From: Ruminococcus flavefaciens
Lineage (GTDB): Bacteria; Bacteroidota; Bacteroidia; Bacteroidales; P3
Assembly (NCBI GenBank): GCA_023667315.1
Contig: JAMPAI010000005.1
Coordinates: forward strand, 110,341 to 174,340
Direction of reading: 5' to 3'
DNA length: 64,000 nucleotides
Both the position numbers and the translations under genes were made by a program. Numbering within the stretch: the stretch's first letter is position 1; the number at the start of each line of letters is the position of its first letter. Positions 48,391 through 57,733 of the stretch are shown one piece after another. The notes under the pieces are model-generated. The model was not told where the DNA came from and ran no database searches. It saw nothing but the letters and a program-made list of their open reading frames with translations.

Positions 48391-51000
48391 CTAAAGTTTT
48401 GCAACATCCGCCCGATTCCGCTTAAACCACGTAACCGGATTGATATCTTGAAAACGATACACCACTTGCAATGTATATAGACGCGGAGCCTCAATATACA
48501 GCGGACGCAGGGAATATTCGGCATTGAGCAGGTTGTTCACCACAGACGAGAAAGTAAAATGGTCGATATCCACACTTGCCCTCAAATCCAATACCACTGA
48601 ACCCCACGCATGTTCTTTCCTAAATTCATCTATACCCGTAAAAGGTAAATCCATTTCCATATGGTCTAACCATGCGGCATGTTCCGGATTATTTTTATCC
48701 ATTTCCATAAACACACCGTCTATATTCTTCATCGCACTCATATACTGCACACCCATACCTACCGAAAAATGCTTGCAAAACTTGATATCAAAATCGAATT
48801 TCGCCATATGCTGGATACGGTACTTCAGGATGTTTCCTTTGGTGTCGGACGAAGAATTGCTATACTTGTAATCCATTGTCGATGTAGAATGATACACTTT
48901 CTCGGTTTCCTTGCACACCGGCAACGAATACGTATAGTTGGCCTGTAAATCAAGCTGCAGATTGTCCAAAATATCGAACTGCAAGCCCAGCGAAGCTTCC
49001 GCTCCGGTTATCGTGGCCCTCCCCGTATTGAAAAACTCAAATCCGAACCGCTTTGCCAATGGCACCGTTTCATCCAAATTCCAGGGTCCCATAAAGAACT
49101 CGATATAGTTCCAATAAATCTGATGGAATGCCGCCGCATCGATATAGCCCGTCACCACATCCGTCTTTAAATACTGACGGATGCCGAACTCCATATTGAG
49201 GCTCTTTTCCGATTTCAAATCGGGATTGGGATAGAAACCGTACATCCCTACACGGGTCGTGATAAACTTCTCGCCGATGGTGGCCGCACGATACCCCTGC
49301 CCTGCCGAAAGCCTAAATATGGTTCCCGACTTGGTAACGGCATAATTCAATCCCACTTGAAAAACGGGACTCATCTCGTGCCAGTCATCCACAAAACAGT
49401 TTTCCAGACGCGCCCCCAATTCCACCTTCAAGTTCTTTTCTTTCAAGAACGGCTTCTCCAATTTGGCGAAAACCGAAAGATTGTCGGAAGTATGCGAACC
49501 TTCGCTGCCTATCGCATACATATTTCCGGAAAAGACTTCCCCGCTCGAATACGTGTATTGATTGGCCGCTCCGACCGTCAAGCCCAAGTCGGCCGCCTTC
49601 TCGAAGGTCTTACGATAACGGTAGGTATTATATACCGACTGGGAACGGGCATCCTGACCGGTGATATTGATAACGTTGTTATTGGAAAACATATAGCGGT
49701 TATCCAATTCATGCACGCCGCCCTTGGGAGAAACGTATTTGAGATGAGGATCCACCAACACCACCACATCTTTAAAATGGCTCAATGTGGTAGCCCATTT
49801 GCCGTCGTCCGTATTGCCGAAAGGTCGATATTTTCCGTCGAGCGCATTCGCCCAAAAGTTATACATCCGGTTGTCGGAATACATAAAATTGGCATTGAGT
49901 GCCAAAGTCCATTTATCATTGATATGGAAACGGTTCCCCATATTGGCACGGACTCGTTGTTCAGCCGGTTCCACACGATTACCCGGTTCCTGTTCCGGCC
50001 CGAGGCGATACCCATCATCATAAGAATAGTCCACATTGGCACTGAAATCCCACCATTTGGCTAATTGACGGGAATGATTCAATGCAACCCCTGTCTTGAT
50101 GGGACAACCCCGTGTCCAAGACTTATCCTTAACCTTTTCATCCCGTTCCACCCACCACCATTCATAAGTCTCAGGATCAAAATCTTTATACTTTACATGC
50201 CTCGTTATCGGCTTACCATTAGGTTTTTCATACACCCCGGCATACACCTTGAACGAACTTACCGGCGTGCTGGACGCATATTTGGTATGCACGTTAATGG
50301 CTCCGTTGATGGCCGCCGAACCGTAGAGCACCGAGGCCGCGCCCTTGAGCACGTCTATCTGCTCCACATCGTCCATCGAGACCAGGTTCCATGCCGGACG
50401 CCCCGCATCGGCGCGCAACATCGGCATATCGTCCAGCAGCAGCATCACGCGGCTGCCCATTCCGGAGCTGAAACCGCTGCCGCCGCGCATCTGCGGCTCG
50501 TTATCCACAATCGCCAGACCGGCCACACCCTTGAGCGCCCGGTCCAAGGTATTCACGTTGTTCTTGGCAATGCTTTCCAAGCCCACCACCTCCATCGTCT
50601 GAATGGACGACTTGCCGTCACGTTCCAGACGGGTTCCCTGAATCTGCACGGCCTCCAAAGTGGTGGCCACCGATGCCAAGCCAACGTTCAGCACCTTGGT
50701 TTCCTCGCCCTTGGCAAACGTAACCTTGATTTTCTTGTCTTCGTAGCCCAAGTAGCGGAAATGCAGCTCCACTTCCGCGCGTTCCACCGCCAAGACATAA
50801 TTGCCGTCCATATCGGCCACCGCGCCCTGTCCGCCCCTGTCAACCACCATTACCTGCGCCTGCGGCAGCACCAACTTGTCTTTCTGGTCGTAAATCTGCC
50901 CCTTTATCACATGATAATGCTGCGCCTGAACCAAGATGGGGAAAAACATTAGCGAAAGAAACGCAACTTTTCCGAAAACAGACCGTATATATTGTGCCAT
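48391..51000 (-). CDS. TonB-dependent receptor
   Basis: An 869-residue outer-membrane receptor. It has a signal peptide (1-27, ending VQAQ) and a carboxypeptidase-like domain (about 30-115: QIYDQKDKLVLPQAQVMV, DMDGNYVLAV, FRYLGYEDKK). The TonB plug (about 120-245) shows LDRALKGVAGLAIVDNEPQMRG, RVMLLLDDMPMLRADAGRPAW, IDVLKGAASVLYGSAAINGAIN. A long 22-strand barrel follows (for example RLSAGQGYRAATIGEKFITT and NPDLKSEKSLNMEFGIRQYL). The plug and barrel resemble siderophore or cobalamin-type receptors more than SusC, and there is no SusD gene. The ligand is unknown. Co-transcription with the PCMD/T9SS gene behind it suggests joint function. Confidence 0.93.
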   Translation of the reverse strand: MAQYIRSVFGKVAFLSLMFFPILVQAQHYHVIKGQIYDQKDKLVLPQAQVMVVDRGGQGAVADMDGNYVLAVERAEVELHFRYLGYEDKKIKVTFAKGEETKVLNVGLASVATTLEAVQIQGTRLERDGKSSIQTMEVVGLESIAKNNVNTLDRALKGVAGLAIVDNEPQMRGGSGFSSGMGSRVMLLLDDMPMLRADAGRPAWNLVSMDDVEQIDVLKGAASVLYGSAAINGAINVHTKYASSTPVSSFKVYAGVYEKPNGKPITRHVKYKDFDPETYEWWWVERDEKVKDKSWTRGCPIKTGVALNHSRQLAKWWDFSANVDYSYDDGYRLGPEQEPGNRVEPAEQRVRANMGNRFHINDKWTLALNANFMYSDNRMYNFWANALDGKYRPFGNTDDGKWATTLSHFKDVVVLVDPHLKYVSPKGGVHELDNRYMFSNNNVINITGQDARSQSVYNTYRYRKTFEKAADLGLTVGAANQYTYSSGEVFSGNMYAIGSEGSHTSDNLSVFAKLEKPFLKEKNLKVELGARLENCFVDDWHEMSPVFQVGLNYAVTKSGTIFRLSAGQGYRAATIGEKFITTRVGMYGFYPNPDLKSEKSLNMEFGIRQYLKTDVVTGYIDAAAFHQIYWNYIEFFMGPWNLDETVPLAKRFGFEFFNTGRATITGAEASLGLQFDILDNLQLDLQANYTYSLPVCKETEKVYHSTSTMDYKYSNSSSDTKGNILKYRIQHMAKFDFDIKFCKHFSVGMGVQYMSAMKNIDGVFMEMDKNNPEHAAWLDHMEMDLPFTGIDEFRKEHAWGSVVLDLRASVDIDHFTFSSVVNNLLNAEYSLRPLYIEAPRLYTLQVVYRFQDINPVTWFKRNRADVAKL

Positions 51001-51102
51001 GTGTATGTTTCTTACTTAAAGCACGCGAAATTAGCCCTAAGCCAAGGAACGGCAGCCCACAAAAGACCGAAACCATTAACAAACGGCTGTTAATTACAAT
51101 AT

Positions 51103-51154
51103 AAAAAGCAGTGTTCAAGCCACTTACAACGAAGCAACCCGAACACTGCTTTTT
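51103..51154 (-). terminator. Terminator behind purM
   Basis: Perfect 14-base arms (AAAAAGCAGTGTTC and GAACACTGCTTTTT) lie around a 24-base loop and read into T on the minus strand. It separates purM from the TonB receptor gene; the symmetric A/T ends could act in both directions. Confidence 0.8.
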
Positions 51155-51199
51155 AACCGAAATTCCCGACATGCAACGGAATCCGGCAAAACGCGACCT

Positions 51200-52387
51200 T
51201 TAGTAGGTAAACGTACCGTACTCGCCGTCGATGGTGAGCATGTTTTTGGAACTGTTTTCACAATAACCGATCACCTTGGCTTCCAAATCGAAATAACGGG
51301 CAATCTTGATCACGTCGGCGGCAATGTTTTCCTTAACGTACAGTTCCATGCGGTGCCCCATGTTGAACACCTGGTACATTTCCTGCCATGAGGTGCCGCT
51401 CTCGGCCTGAATCATGCTGAAAATGGGCGGCGTGGCGAACAGGCTGTTCTTGACTACGTGCAGGTTCCGCACGAAGTTCATCACCTTGGTCTGCGCCCCG
51501 CCCGTGCAGTGGATAATGCCGTGGATGCTGGGGCGGTAGTTTTCCAGAACCGCCTGGATAACCGGCGCGTAGGTACGCGTGGGCGACAGCAGGAGCTTGC
51601 CCACGTTCAGGCCTTCCACGCCCGTTTCGTCGGTCAGCGACTTGCTGCCGCTGTATATCAGGCTTTCGTTGACCGCCGGGTCGTACGATTCGGGATACTT
51701 CCGGGCGTATTCGTGATTGAGCACATCGTGGCGCGCGCTGGTAAGGCCGTTGCTGCCGATGCCGCTGTTGTACTCGTCTTCGTAGGTGGTCTTTCCGAAA
51801 GAAGCCAGCCCGATAATCACGTCGCCCGCCTGGATGCGATCGCAGGAAATCACTTCGTTTTTCTTGATGCGTGCGCTCACCGTACTGTCGACCACGATGG
51901 TGCGCACACTGTCGCCCATATCGGCGGTTTCGCCACCGGCAAAGGTAATGTTGATGTGGTTCTGCGCCATCCGTTCCACAAATTCCTGCGTGCCTTCGAT
52001 AATTTCCTTAAGCACCTCGCCGGGAATCAGGAACTTGTTGCGCCCGATGGTCGAAGACAGGACCAGGTTTGTGGTGGCGCCCACACACAGCAGGTCGTCG
52101 GTGTTCATGACCACGGCGTCCTGGGCGATGCCGCGCCATACCGAAGCGTCGCCGGTTTCCTTCCAGTAGAGGTAGGCCAGCACCGCCTTGGTGCCCGCAC
52201 CGTCGGCGTGCATGATATTGCAATACGAAGGCCCGAACATACTCTTCTTGTTCTCGCCCATCACATCGGGAATGATCTTGCAGAACGAATTGCCGAAAAG
52301 TCCCTTGTCCAATCCGCCGATGGCGTTCTTCACGTCGGTCTTGGCCGCCGAGACGCCCCTCTGTTCATACTTTGTGTTCGCATCCAT
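51200..52387 (-). CDS. purM: Phosphoribosylformylglycinamidine cyclo-ligase (AIR synthetase)
   Basis: A 395-residue enzyme of purine synthesis that closes FGAM to aminoimidazole ribotide using ATP. Visible parts are YEQRGVSAAKTDVKNAI, the ADGAGTKAVLAYLY loop, QDAVVMNTDDLLCVGA, the TFAGGETADMGDSVRT segment, GDVIIGLASFGKTTYEDEYNSGIGSNGLTSAR, LLLSPTRTYAPVI, HGIIHCTGGAQTKVMNF and VFNMGHRMELYV. It is longer than E. coli PurM (345), as in the Bacteroidota branch. It starts 32 bases behind the PorE-like gene and may be co-transcribed with it despite the unrelated function. Confidence 0.93.
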   Translation of the reverse strand: MDANTKYEQRGVSAAKTDVKNAIGGLDKGLFGNSFCKIIPDVMGENKKSMFGPSYCNIMHADGAGTKAVLAYLYWKETGDASVWRGIAQDAVVMNTDDLLCVGATTNLVLSSTIGRNKFLIPGEVLKEIIEGTQEFVERMAQNHINITFAGGETADMGDSVRTIVVDSTVSARIKKNEVISCDRIQAGDVIIGLASFGKTTYEDEYNSGIGSNGLTSARHDVLNHEYARKYPESYDPAVNESLIYSGSKSLTDETGVEGLNVGKLLLSPTRTYAPVIQAVLENYRPSIHGIIHCTGGAQTKVMNFVRNLHVVKNSLFATPPIFSMIQAESGTSWQEMYQVFNMGHRMELYVKENIAADVIKIARYFDLEAKVIGYCENSSKNMLTIDGEYGTFTY

Positions 52388-52419
52388 AACCGTATAGTTT
52401 TAGTTGGTTTTATCCCTTA

Positions 52420-54957
52420 TTATTCTTCCACGACTATCTGCCGCGCATCCATGTCGATGGTGTAGTCTCCCAATTTGCCCATGCCCGCCGCGTTGAGTAT
52501 GATCTCCGCCGGAAGTTCCTCGGCGGTAACGAACTCGATGCGTGGCAGCACATACTGCCCCATCTTAAGTTCCTTAAGCTGCAAGTGCTGGCCGGGAAGC
52601 ACCTCCCCGTCGGCATTAAAGGCCTTTTCCTTGTTCTTGAAGCTGTTCTTGCCCAGATTACCCACCTGCAGCAGGCGCATGGCCGCATCGATGCTTATGG
52701 CGCACACCTTCGCCTTCCTGTCCACCACCGCACGCATACCCAAACCATTGGCGATAACCCGCACTTCGGGCTTGTCATCGGGATTCAGCGTAAACGGAAC
52801 CTTATTGGCATTCGCCCAGTCGCCCATGCCCACCAAGGAGGAGATATTGCCCTTTCCTGTGGGAATGAAATCCTCGCGCAGCACGCTGAATTCGGTACGG
52901 CGGTTCAACTGGTGCGCCGCCTCCTGCATATTCCTGTCCTTCAAGGAGGCGATGTAGGCGTCGGTCATCACGCAACCCGAATCGAAGGCATAGGGCGTGC
53001 CCTTATAGTAAGAAACCATGTTTTTCTGCAAGGTGCGGGGCACGTGCGAACCGTAGCCCTTGGCCACGAGGCGTTCGCCGTGGATGCCGCGCTTAATCAG
53101 GTAATCGACCACCGACTGCGCGCGGTATTGCGAAAGCGAGTCGTTGGTCATGGCGATGGGGCGGCTGTCGGTATGCGAGGCCAGTTCGATCACCAGGCGC
53201 GGGTTCTTCTCCAAAAGCACGATCAGGTCCATCAACGAATCCTGATATTGTTCCTTGAGATCCCATTTTCCGAGGTCGTAGAGGATCTCGGGCAGCACCA
53301 CCGGTCCGCGCGGCATGGGCGAGAGCACGAAATCGTGTTCGAAATCCTTGCTCGCGATCAATCCCACCGTGGTTTCGGTGCCTTCCGCTCCCAGGTAATT
53401 GCGTTTCTCCACAATCAACTTGTAGGTGGTGTTCTCGTTTACCTGACCGGCATCGAACATATAGAAGCCCTTGGAATCGGTGGTGGCCGAAACCAGCATG
53501 CCGTCGGTGCCCGCCAAGGTAATTTCGGCGTTGGGAACCGGCTGCAGCGTGGATTCGTCGGTAACGGTGCCCGAAATGGTAAAGAGGATGTCGGGCATAT
53601 AGAACGAATAGAGGTCGTCGCTGCCGCGCCCGCCGCCCCGGTTGGAGCTGAACAGCCCCCTGTTCTGGCCGGGCAGGAAGCAGATGCCGAAATCGTCGGC
53701 GTTGGTGTTTACCGGATAGCCCAGGTTCTCCACCTCGGTAAAGATACCGTCGCGCAGCACGGCGCGGAAAATGTCGTAGCCGCCCAAAGAACCGTGTCCG
53801 GTGGAGGCGAAATACAGCAAGGTGTCGTTGCGCAGGTAGGGATAGGCTTCCTTGTACGGGGAATTAACCCGGTTCTCGCCGTATTTCCTGCCCTGCTGGG
53901 CGCGAATCTCTTCTTCGGAATCGTCCTTGCGCCAGTTTACGTTGACCGGTTCGGAAAAGGTGTTGCCGCTGCCCTCCGCATACCAGATGTCGAGGTCGCC
54001 GAAGCCGCCCGCGCGGTTGGAGGCGAAAAAGAGGCGGGAACCGTCTTCGGTAATGAAGGGATGCACGAAATCAGACACCGAATCCTCCCCGATAATCACT
54101 TCCTCGGGATCGCCCCAGGCCTTGCCGTCGAAAGTGGAGGTCTTGATGACGCATCGGTTCCGTTTCTTGTTCTCGCTGCCGCAATAGGTGTAGTACATCA
54201 CCGAGCCGTCCTTGCAGAAGGAGGCATCGCTCTCGTTGGCCCCCGTGCTGGTCTTGCCCAGCTGATCCAGTTTCTCGGCCTGGCTCCAGCCGCCCTTGGG
54301 ATCCTGCTTGGCCACGAAGATATCCGAAAAACGCTGGCCTGTCCAGGCGTCGTTCTTCTTGCCCGTAACACCCTCGCGCGTGGAGGAGAACGCCACGATG
54401 GTGCCCTCGGCGTCGTAGTAGCGGGGTGTCCAGTCTCCCGAATTGGTATTGAGCTTGCGCACGTTCTCTATCTGGTAGCGGGTGCCCTGCGAAGCGGCCT
54501 TGCGCGCCATGATGCCGGCCCGCAGACCCTGAATGCCGGCGCTGTCGTCGGGAATGTAGTCTAAATAATTGCGGTAGTTGGAAATCGCGTTGTCGAACTC
54601 GCCCTCGGCCAACTGCAGGTTCGCCAGATGGAAATACACCTTGGGGTTCACCTTGTAATAACCGCTGCGGATACAGCGCTGGTACTGGCGTGCGGCCGAT
54701 TTCTGCTGCCCGCTGTAACGGTAGGCCTCGGCAATCTGAAACAGGAGGCGGTTCTTCTCGTCGGGGTCGGTCTTGGCCTTGCGCCCCATGCGGGAAAACG
54801 CCTTCTGGTACTGGGTAACCGACACATCGTACATATGGTAGCGGAAGGCCGTGTCCGCCTTCTTTATCTGACGGGCCTGCGCCATCAGCACGTTGCCGGT
54901 ACAGGCTCCAAGCAACACAGGCACAAGGGCAAGCCGTAAAAACATTCTCAACTTCAT
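52420..54957 (-). CDS. PorE-like T9SS/OmpA-family protein with extra retropepsin-like C-terminus
   Basis: An 845-residue envelope protein. It has a signal peptide with possible lipobox LGAC (about residue 19) or cleavage at LMAQA, then TPR-like helices (about 30-145). A PD40-type beta-propeller spans about 165-460 (WTPRYYDAEGTIVAFSSTREG, LFFASNRAGGFGDLDIWYAE, GLFSSNRGGGRGSDDLYSFY). A carboxypeptidase-regulatory domain (about 470-550) and an OmpA peptidoglycan-binding domain (about 580-700, LVIELASHTDSRPIAMTNDSLS, LNRRTEFSVL) follow. This is the order known for PorE of Porphyromonas. A further 125 residues resemble a clan AA aspartic protease (RAVVDRKAKVCAISIDAA, LKELKMGQYVLPRIEFV, KLGDYTIDMDARQIVV), but the DTG triad is changed to DRK, so it is probably inactive. 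The start at 54957 fits the promoter better than 54987. Confidence 0.85.
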   Translation of the reverse strand: MKLRMFLRLALVPVLLGACTGNVLMAQARQIKKADTAFRYHMYDVSVTQYQKAFSRMGRKAKTDPDEKNRLLFQIAEAYRYSGQQKSAARQYQRCIRSGYYKVNPKVYFHLANLQLAEGEFDNAISNYRNYLDYIPDDSAGIQGLRAGIMARKAASQGTRYQIENVRKLNTNSGDWTPRYYDAEGTIVAFSSTREGVTGKKNDAWTGQRFSDIFVAKQDPKGGWSQAEKLDQLGKTSTGANESDASFCKDGSVMYYTYCGSENKKRNRCVIKTSTFDGKAWGDPEEVIIGEDSVSDFVHPFITEDGSRLFFASNRAGGFGDLDIWYAEGSGNTFSEPVNVNWRKDDSEEEIRAQQGRKYGENRVNSPYKEAYPYLRNDTLLYFASTGHGSLGGYDIFRAVLRDGIFTEVENLGYPVNTNADDFGICFLPGQNRGLFSSNRGGGRGSDDLYSFYMPDILFTISGTVTDESTLQPVPNAEITLAGTDGMLVSATTDSKGFYMFDAGQVNENTTYKLIVEKRNYLGAEGTETTVGLIASKDFEHDFVLSPMPRGPVVLPEILYDLGKWDLKEQYQDSLMDLIVLLEKNPRLVIELASHTDSRPIAMTNDSLSQYRAQSVVDYLIKRGIHGERLVAKGYGSHVPRTLQKNMVSYYKGTPYAFDSGCVMTDAYIASLKDRNMQEAAHQLNRRTEFSVLREDFIPTGKGNISSLVGMGDWANANKVPFTLNPDDKPEVRVIANGLGMRAVVDRKAKVCAISIDAAMRLLQVGNLGKNSFKNKEKAFNADGEVLPGQHLQLKELKMGQYVLPRIEFVTAEELPAEIILNAAGMGKLGDYTIDMDARQIVVEE

Positions 54958-55000
54958 AGGCTCTCGCTGTCCGAACCGTTCAACCATAGAACGGACTTCG

Positions 55001-55008
55001 CGAATTTA
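55001..55008 (-). promoter_or_regulatory. Probable -7 element of the PorE-like gene
   Basis: The minus strand reads TAAATTCG, seven of eight matches to TAnnTTTG, giving transcription near 54994. A start at 54987 would leave only about seven bases of leader, so 54957 is preferred. Confidence 0.4.
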
Positions 55009-55060
55009 CGATTATTCCGCCAAAGAAAAAAACGGGGACATTTTCGTATTTGCTTTGTCC

Positions 55061-55203
55061 AAAATACTCCACCGAGAGCCGAAAACAAGTTTACTTGTTT
55101 TCGGCTCTCAGTTTATTCGTATTTTTGGGCTCCGCCGAAAATACTCCACCTCGGCCAAAAACAAGTGAACTTGTTTTCGGCTCTCGGTTTATTCGTATTT
55201 TTG
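55061..55203. repeat. Tandem promoter/palindrome repeat before the aminopeptidase gene
   Basis: Two copies (55061-55127 and 55138-55203) each run from AAAATACTCC to GTATTTTTG. Each contains GAAAACAAGT-type arms facing ACTTGTTTTCGGCTCTC. In copy 1 the arms are a perfect 17-base inverted repeat (55074-55109). Each copy ends in a full TATTTTTG promoter element (55120-55127 and 55196-55203), so the gene appears to have two promoters, each with its own operator-like palindrome. Confidence 0.85.
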
Positions 55204-55240
55204 CTTCCTACATTCACCCGCAGAAAAAATTTATACATAC

Positions 55241-56632
55241 ATGAAAAATACATTCTTCAAATTGGCGGTGCTCGCGCTCGCGCTGCCGCTCTGCCGCCCC
55301 GCCCATGCGCAGGAAATCGGCAACGCCCAACTGGATCAACTTAGAAAAGGCTTCGTGCTCGACGCCCCCACCCGCGCGATACAGAACGCGCTTACAGGCA
55401 ACGCCAACATCCGCTCGCTGGCGCTCAACCGCGAGAAACAGGGCAAGATCGACCACTTCTTCAAGTACCGGGTCGATGTAAAGGGCATCACCAACCAAAA
55501 GCAGTCGGGCCGCTGCTGGATGTTCACCTCCATGAACGTGCTCCGCCCCGGCATCATCAAAAAATACAACATCGAGGATTTCGACTTTTCGCATAACTAC
55601 CTCTATTTCTACGATATGCTCGAAAAGTCCAACCTGTTTCTCGAAAACATCATCCGCACCGCCAAGAACGACATGGACGACCGCGAAGTGGTGGCCTTCT
55701 TCTCCGCGCCCGTAAACGACGGCGGTGTGTGGAACCTCTACTACAACCTGGCCACCAAATACGGCGTGGTGCCGGCCGAGGTGATGCCCGAAACCGAGCA
55801 TTCCAACAACACGGGCCAGATGGTGAACCTGATTAACGAAAGCCTGCGCCGCAGCGGCATGGAAATACGCCACATGGCCGAAAAGGGCGCCAAGACGGAC
55901 GCCCTGCGCAAGCAGAAGATGCAGGGACTGCAGGATGTGTACCGCATTCTGGCGCTCTGTCTGGGTGAGCCTCCCGCCACCTTTACCTGGCGCTACAAAG
56001 ACAAGAACGGCGACATCAAGGAACTCAAGGACTACACGCCCAAGCAGTTCTACGCCGAGGTAACGCCCGAAGGCTACACGCCCGACAACTACATCATGAT
56101 TATGAACGACCCCACCCGACCCTACTATAATGTCTATGAAATAAAGAACTACCGCAACAGCTACGAAGGCATGAACTGGGTCTATCTGAACCTGCCCAAC
56201 GAAGACATCAAGAAAGCGGCGCTCGCCTCCATCAAGAACAACGAGGCCATGTACGCCTCCTGCGACGTGGGCAAGCAGTTCGACTCCAATCAAGGTCTTT
56301 CCGACCCGGGAATGTACGACTACGCCTCGCTGCTTGGCGTAAGGCTGGACATGGAGAAGGCCGACCGAATCCTGAGCCGCCAGAGCGGTTCGAGCCACGC
56401 CATGACACTGGTGGGCTGCGACGTGGATGAAAACGAGAATCCCGTGAAATGGGAGTTCGAGAACAGCTGGGGCGCCGATGCCGGCCACAAGGGCTACATC
56501 ACCTTTACCGACGAATGGTTCTCCGAATATATGTTCCGTCTGGTGATCCGCAAGGAATACCTGAACCAGCAGGCCATCGACGCCTTGAAGAAAAAGCCCG
56601 TCGTGTTGCCCGTCTGGGACTACATGTTTTAG
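55241..56632 (+). CDS. Secreted C1-family aminopeptidase (bleomycin hydrolase/PepC type)
   Basis: A 463-residue papain-fold peptidase with a signal peptide (1-24, ending AHAQ), unlike the cytoplasmic PepC of lactic acid bacteria. The catalytic cysteine lies in KQSGRCWMFTSMNVLRPG (about residue 91), the histidine in GSSHAMTLVG (about 386) and the asparagine in WEFENSWGADAGHKGY (about 408), so all three are intact. The C-terminus ends in VWDYMF, shorter than the blocking tail of bleomycin hydrolase. It likely degrades peptides in the periplasm or outside. Two tandem promoter/palindrome units precede it; the EEP-family gene follows after 36 bases. Confidence 0.94.
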   Translation: MKNTFFKLAVLALALPLCRPAHAQEIGNAQLDQLRKGFVLDAPTRAIQNALTGNANIRSLALNREKQGKIDHFFKYRVDVKGITNQKQSGRCWMFTSMNVLRPGIIKKYNIEDFDFSHNYLYFYDMLEKSNLFLENIIRTAKNDMDDREVVAFFSAPVNDGGVWNLYYNLATKYGVVPAEVMPETEHSNNTGQMVNLINESLRRSGMEIRHMAEKGAKTDALRKQKMQGLQDVYRILALCLGEPPATFTWRYKDKNGDIKELKDYTPKQFYAEVTPEGYTPDNYIMIMNDPTRPYYNVYEIKNYRNSYEGMNWVYLNLPNEDIKKAALASIKNNEAMYASCDVGKQFDSNQGLSDPGMYDYASLLGVRLDMEKADRILSRQSGSSHAMTLVGCDVDENENPVKWEFENSWGADAGHKGYITFTDEWFSEYMFRLVIRKEYLNQQAIDALKKKPVVLPVWDYMF

Positions 56633-56668
56633 ATTTAAAGTATCTTCGCACCCGCAAAACACAAAAAG

Positions 56669-57724
56669 ATGAAGCAGAAAGCCGCTTTATTGATCCTATT
56701 GGTTTTCCTCGGCCTTTCGGTAAGTGTCCACGCCCAGGAAAAGAAGCAGTACCGCCTGGGTATGGTGGGGTTCTATAACCTCGAGAATCTGTTCGACACC
56801 ATCGACGACCCGCTTACCAACGACAAGGAATTCCTTCCCAACGGAAGCTACGGTTGGACGGGCATGAAATACCGCAACAAACTGCACAACCTCGCGATGG
56901 CCATCTCCTCCATCCATCAGGAAGTGGGCGGCGCCATGCTGCAGGTTCCCGACATCCTGGGGGTGAGTGAGATTGAAAACCGTCAGGTCTTGGAAGACCT
57001 GGTGGCGCAACCCGAACTGGCGCCCTATGATTTCGGCATCGTGCACTACGACAGCCCCGACCGCCGCGGCGTGGACGTGGGTCTGATCTACAAGAAAGAC
57101 AAATTCACGGTGCTGGGCTCGCGTTCGGTAAACATTCCTTTCGAACGTATGGAATTCTACACCCGCGACCAACTGGTGGTTTCGGGCATCTATATGGGCG
57201 ACACCATCCACTTTATCGTGGTTCACTGGCCTTCGCGCCTGGGAGGCGAGAAAAAAAGCTCGCCCAAGCGGGAACTGGCCGCCGAATACAGCCGGGGCAT
57301 CGTGGACAGCCTCTTGGCAGTGAACCCCAACGCCAAGGTAGTGTTGATGGGCGACATGAACGACGATCCCTACAACAACAGCGTGGTAAAGATCATGAAC
57401 GCGCCCAAGCAGGACAACTACACCAAACTGCAGCCGGGGCAGATGTTCAACGCTTCCTACGGCGCCTACAAGTTGGGCAACGGCACATTGTGCTATCAGG
57501 GCAAGTGGAACCTGTTCGACCAGATGATCATTACCCAGGGACTGACGGGCAAAGACCGCTCCACGCTTAAGTTCTACGGCTACCGCATCTTCAACGACCC
57601 CATGCTGCTGCAGAAGAGCGGCAAGTACAACGGATATCCGTTGCGCACCCATGCCGGCGGCGTGTATCTGAACGGGTACAGCGACCACTTTCCCGTCTAT
57701 ATGATTCTGATTAAAGAAAAATAA
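56669..57724 (+). CDS. Secreted endonuclease/exonuclease/phosphatase-family protein
   Basis: A 351-residue exported protein with a signal peptide (1-22, ending VHAQ) and the EEP fold. The metal and catalytic motifs are GFYNLENLFD (Asn), LGVSEIENRQVLEDL (metal Glu), DSPDRRGVDVGLIYKK, FIVVHWPSRLGGE (His), VLMGDMNDDPYNNS (Asp/Asn) and NGYSDHFPVYM (Asp-His pair). All catalytic positions are present, so it should hydrolyse phosphodiesters, possibly extracellular DNA/RNA for nucleotide scavenging. Substrate class is uncertain. It has a weaker promoter-like TATCTTCG (56641-56648) of its own and is followed after nine bases by the CoA-transferase gene. Confidence 0.9.
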   Translation: MKQKAALLILLVFLGLSVSVHAQEKKQYRLGMVGFYNLENLFDTIDDPLTNDKEFLPNGSYGWTGMKYRNKLHNLAMAISSIHQEVGGAMLQVPDILGVSEIENRQVLEDLVAQPELAPYDFGIVHYDSPDRRGVDVGLIYKKDKFTVLGSRSVNIPFERMEFYTRDQLVVSGIYMGDTIHFIVVHWPSRLGGEKKSSPKRELAAEYSRGIVDSLLAVNPNAKVVLMGDMNDDPYNNSVVKIMNAPKQDNYTKLQPGQMFNASYGAYKLGNGTLCYQGKWNLFDQMIITQGLTGKDRSTLKFYGYRIFNDPMLLQKSGKYNGYPLRTHAGGVYLNGYSDHFPVYMILIKEK

Positions 57725-57733
57725 TTCATAGCT

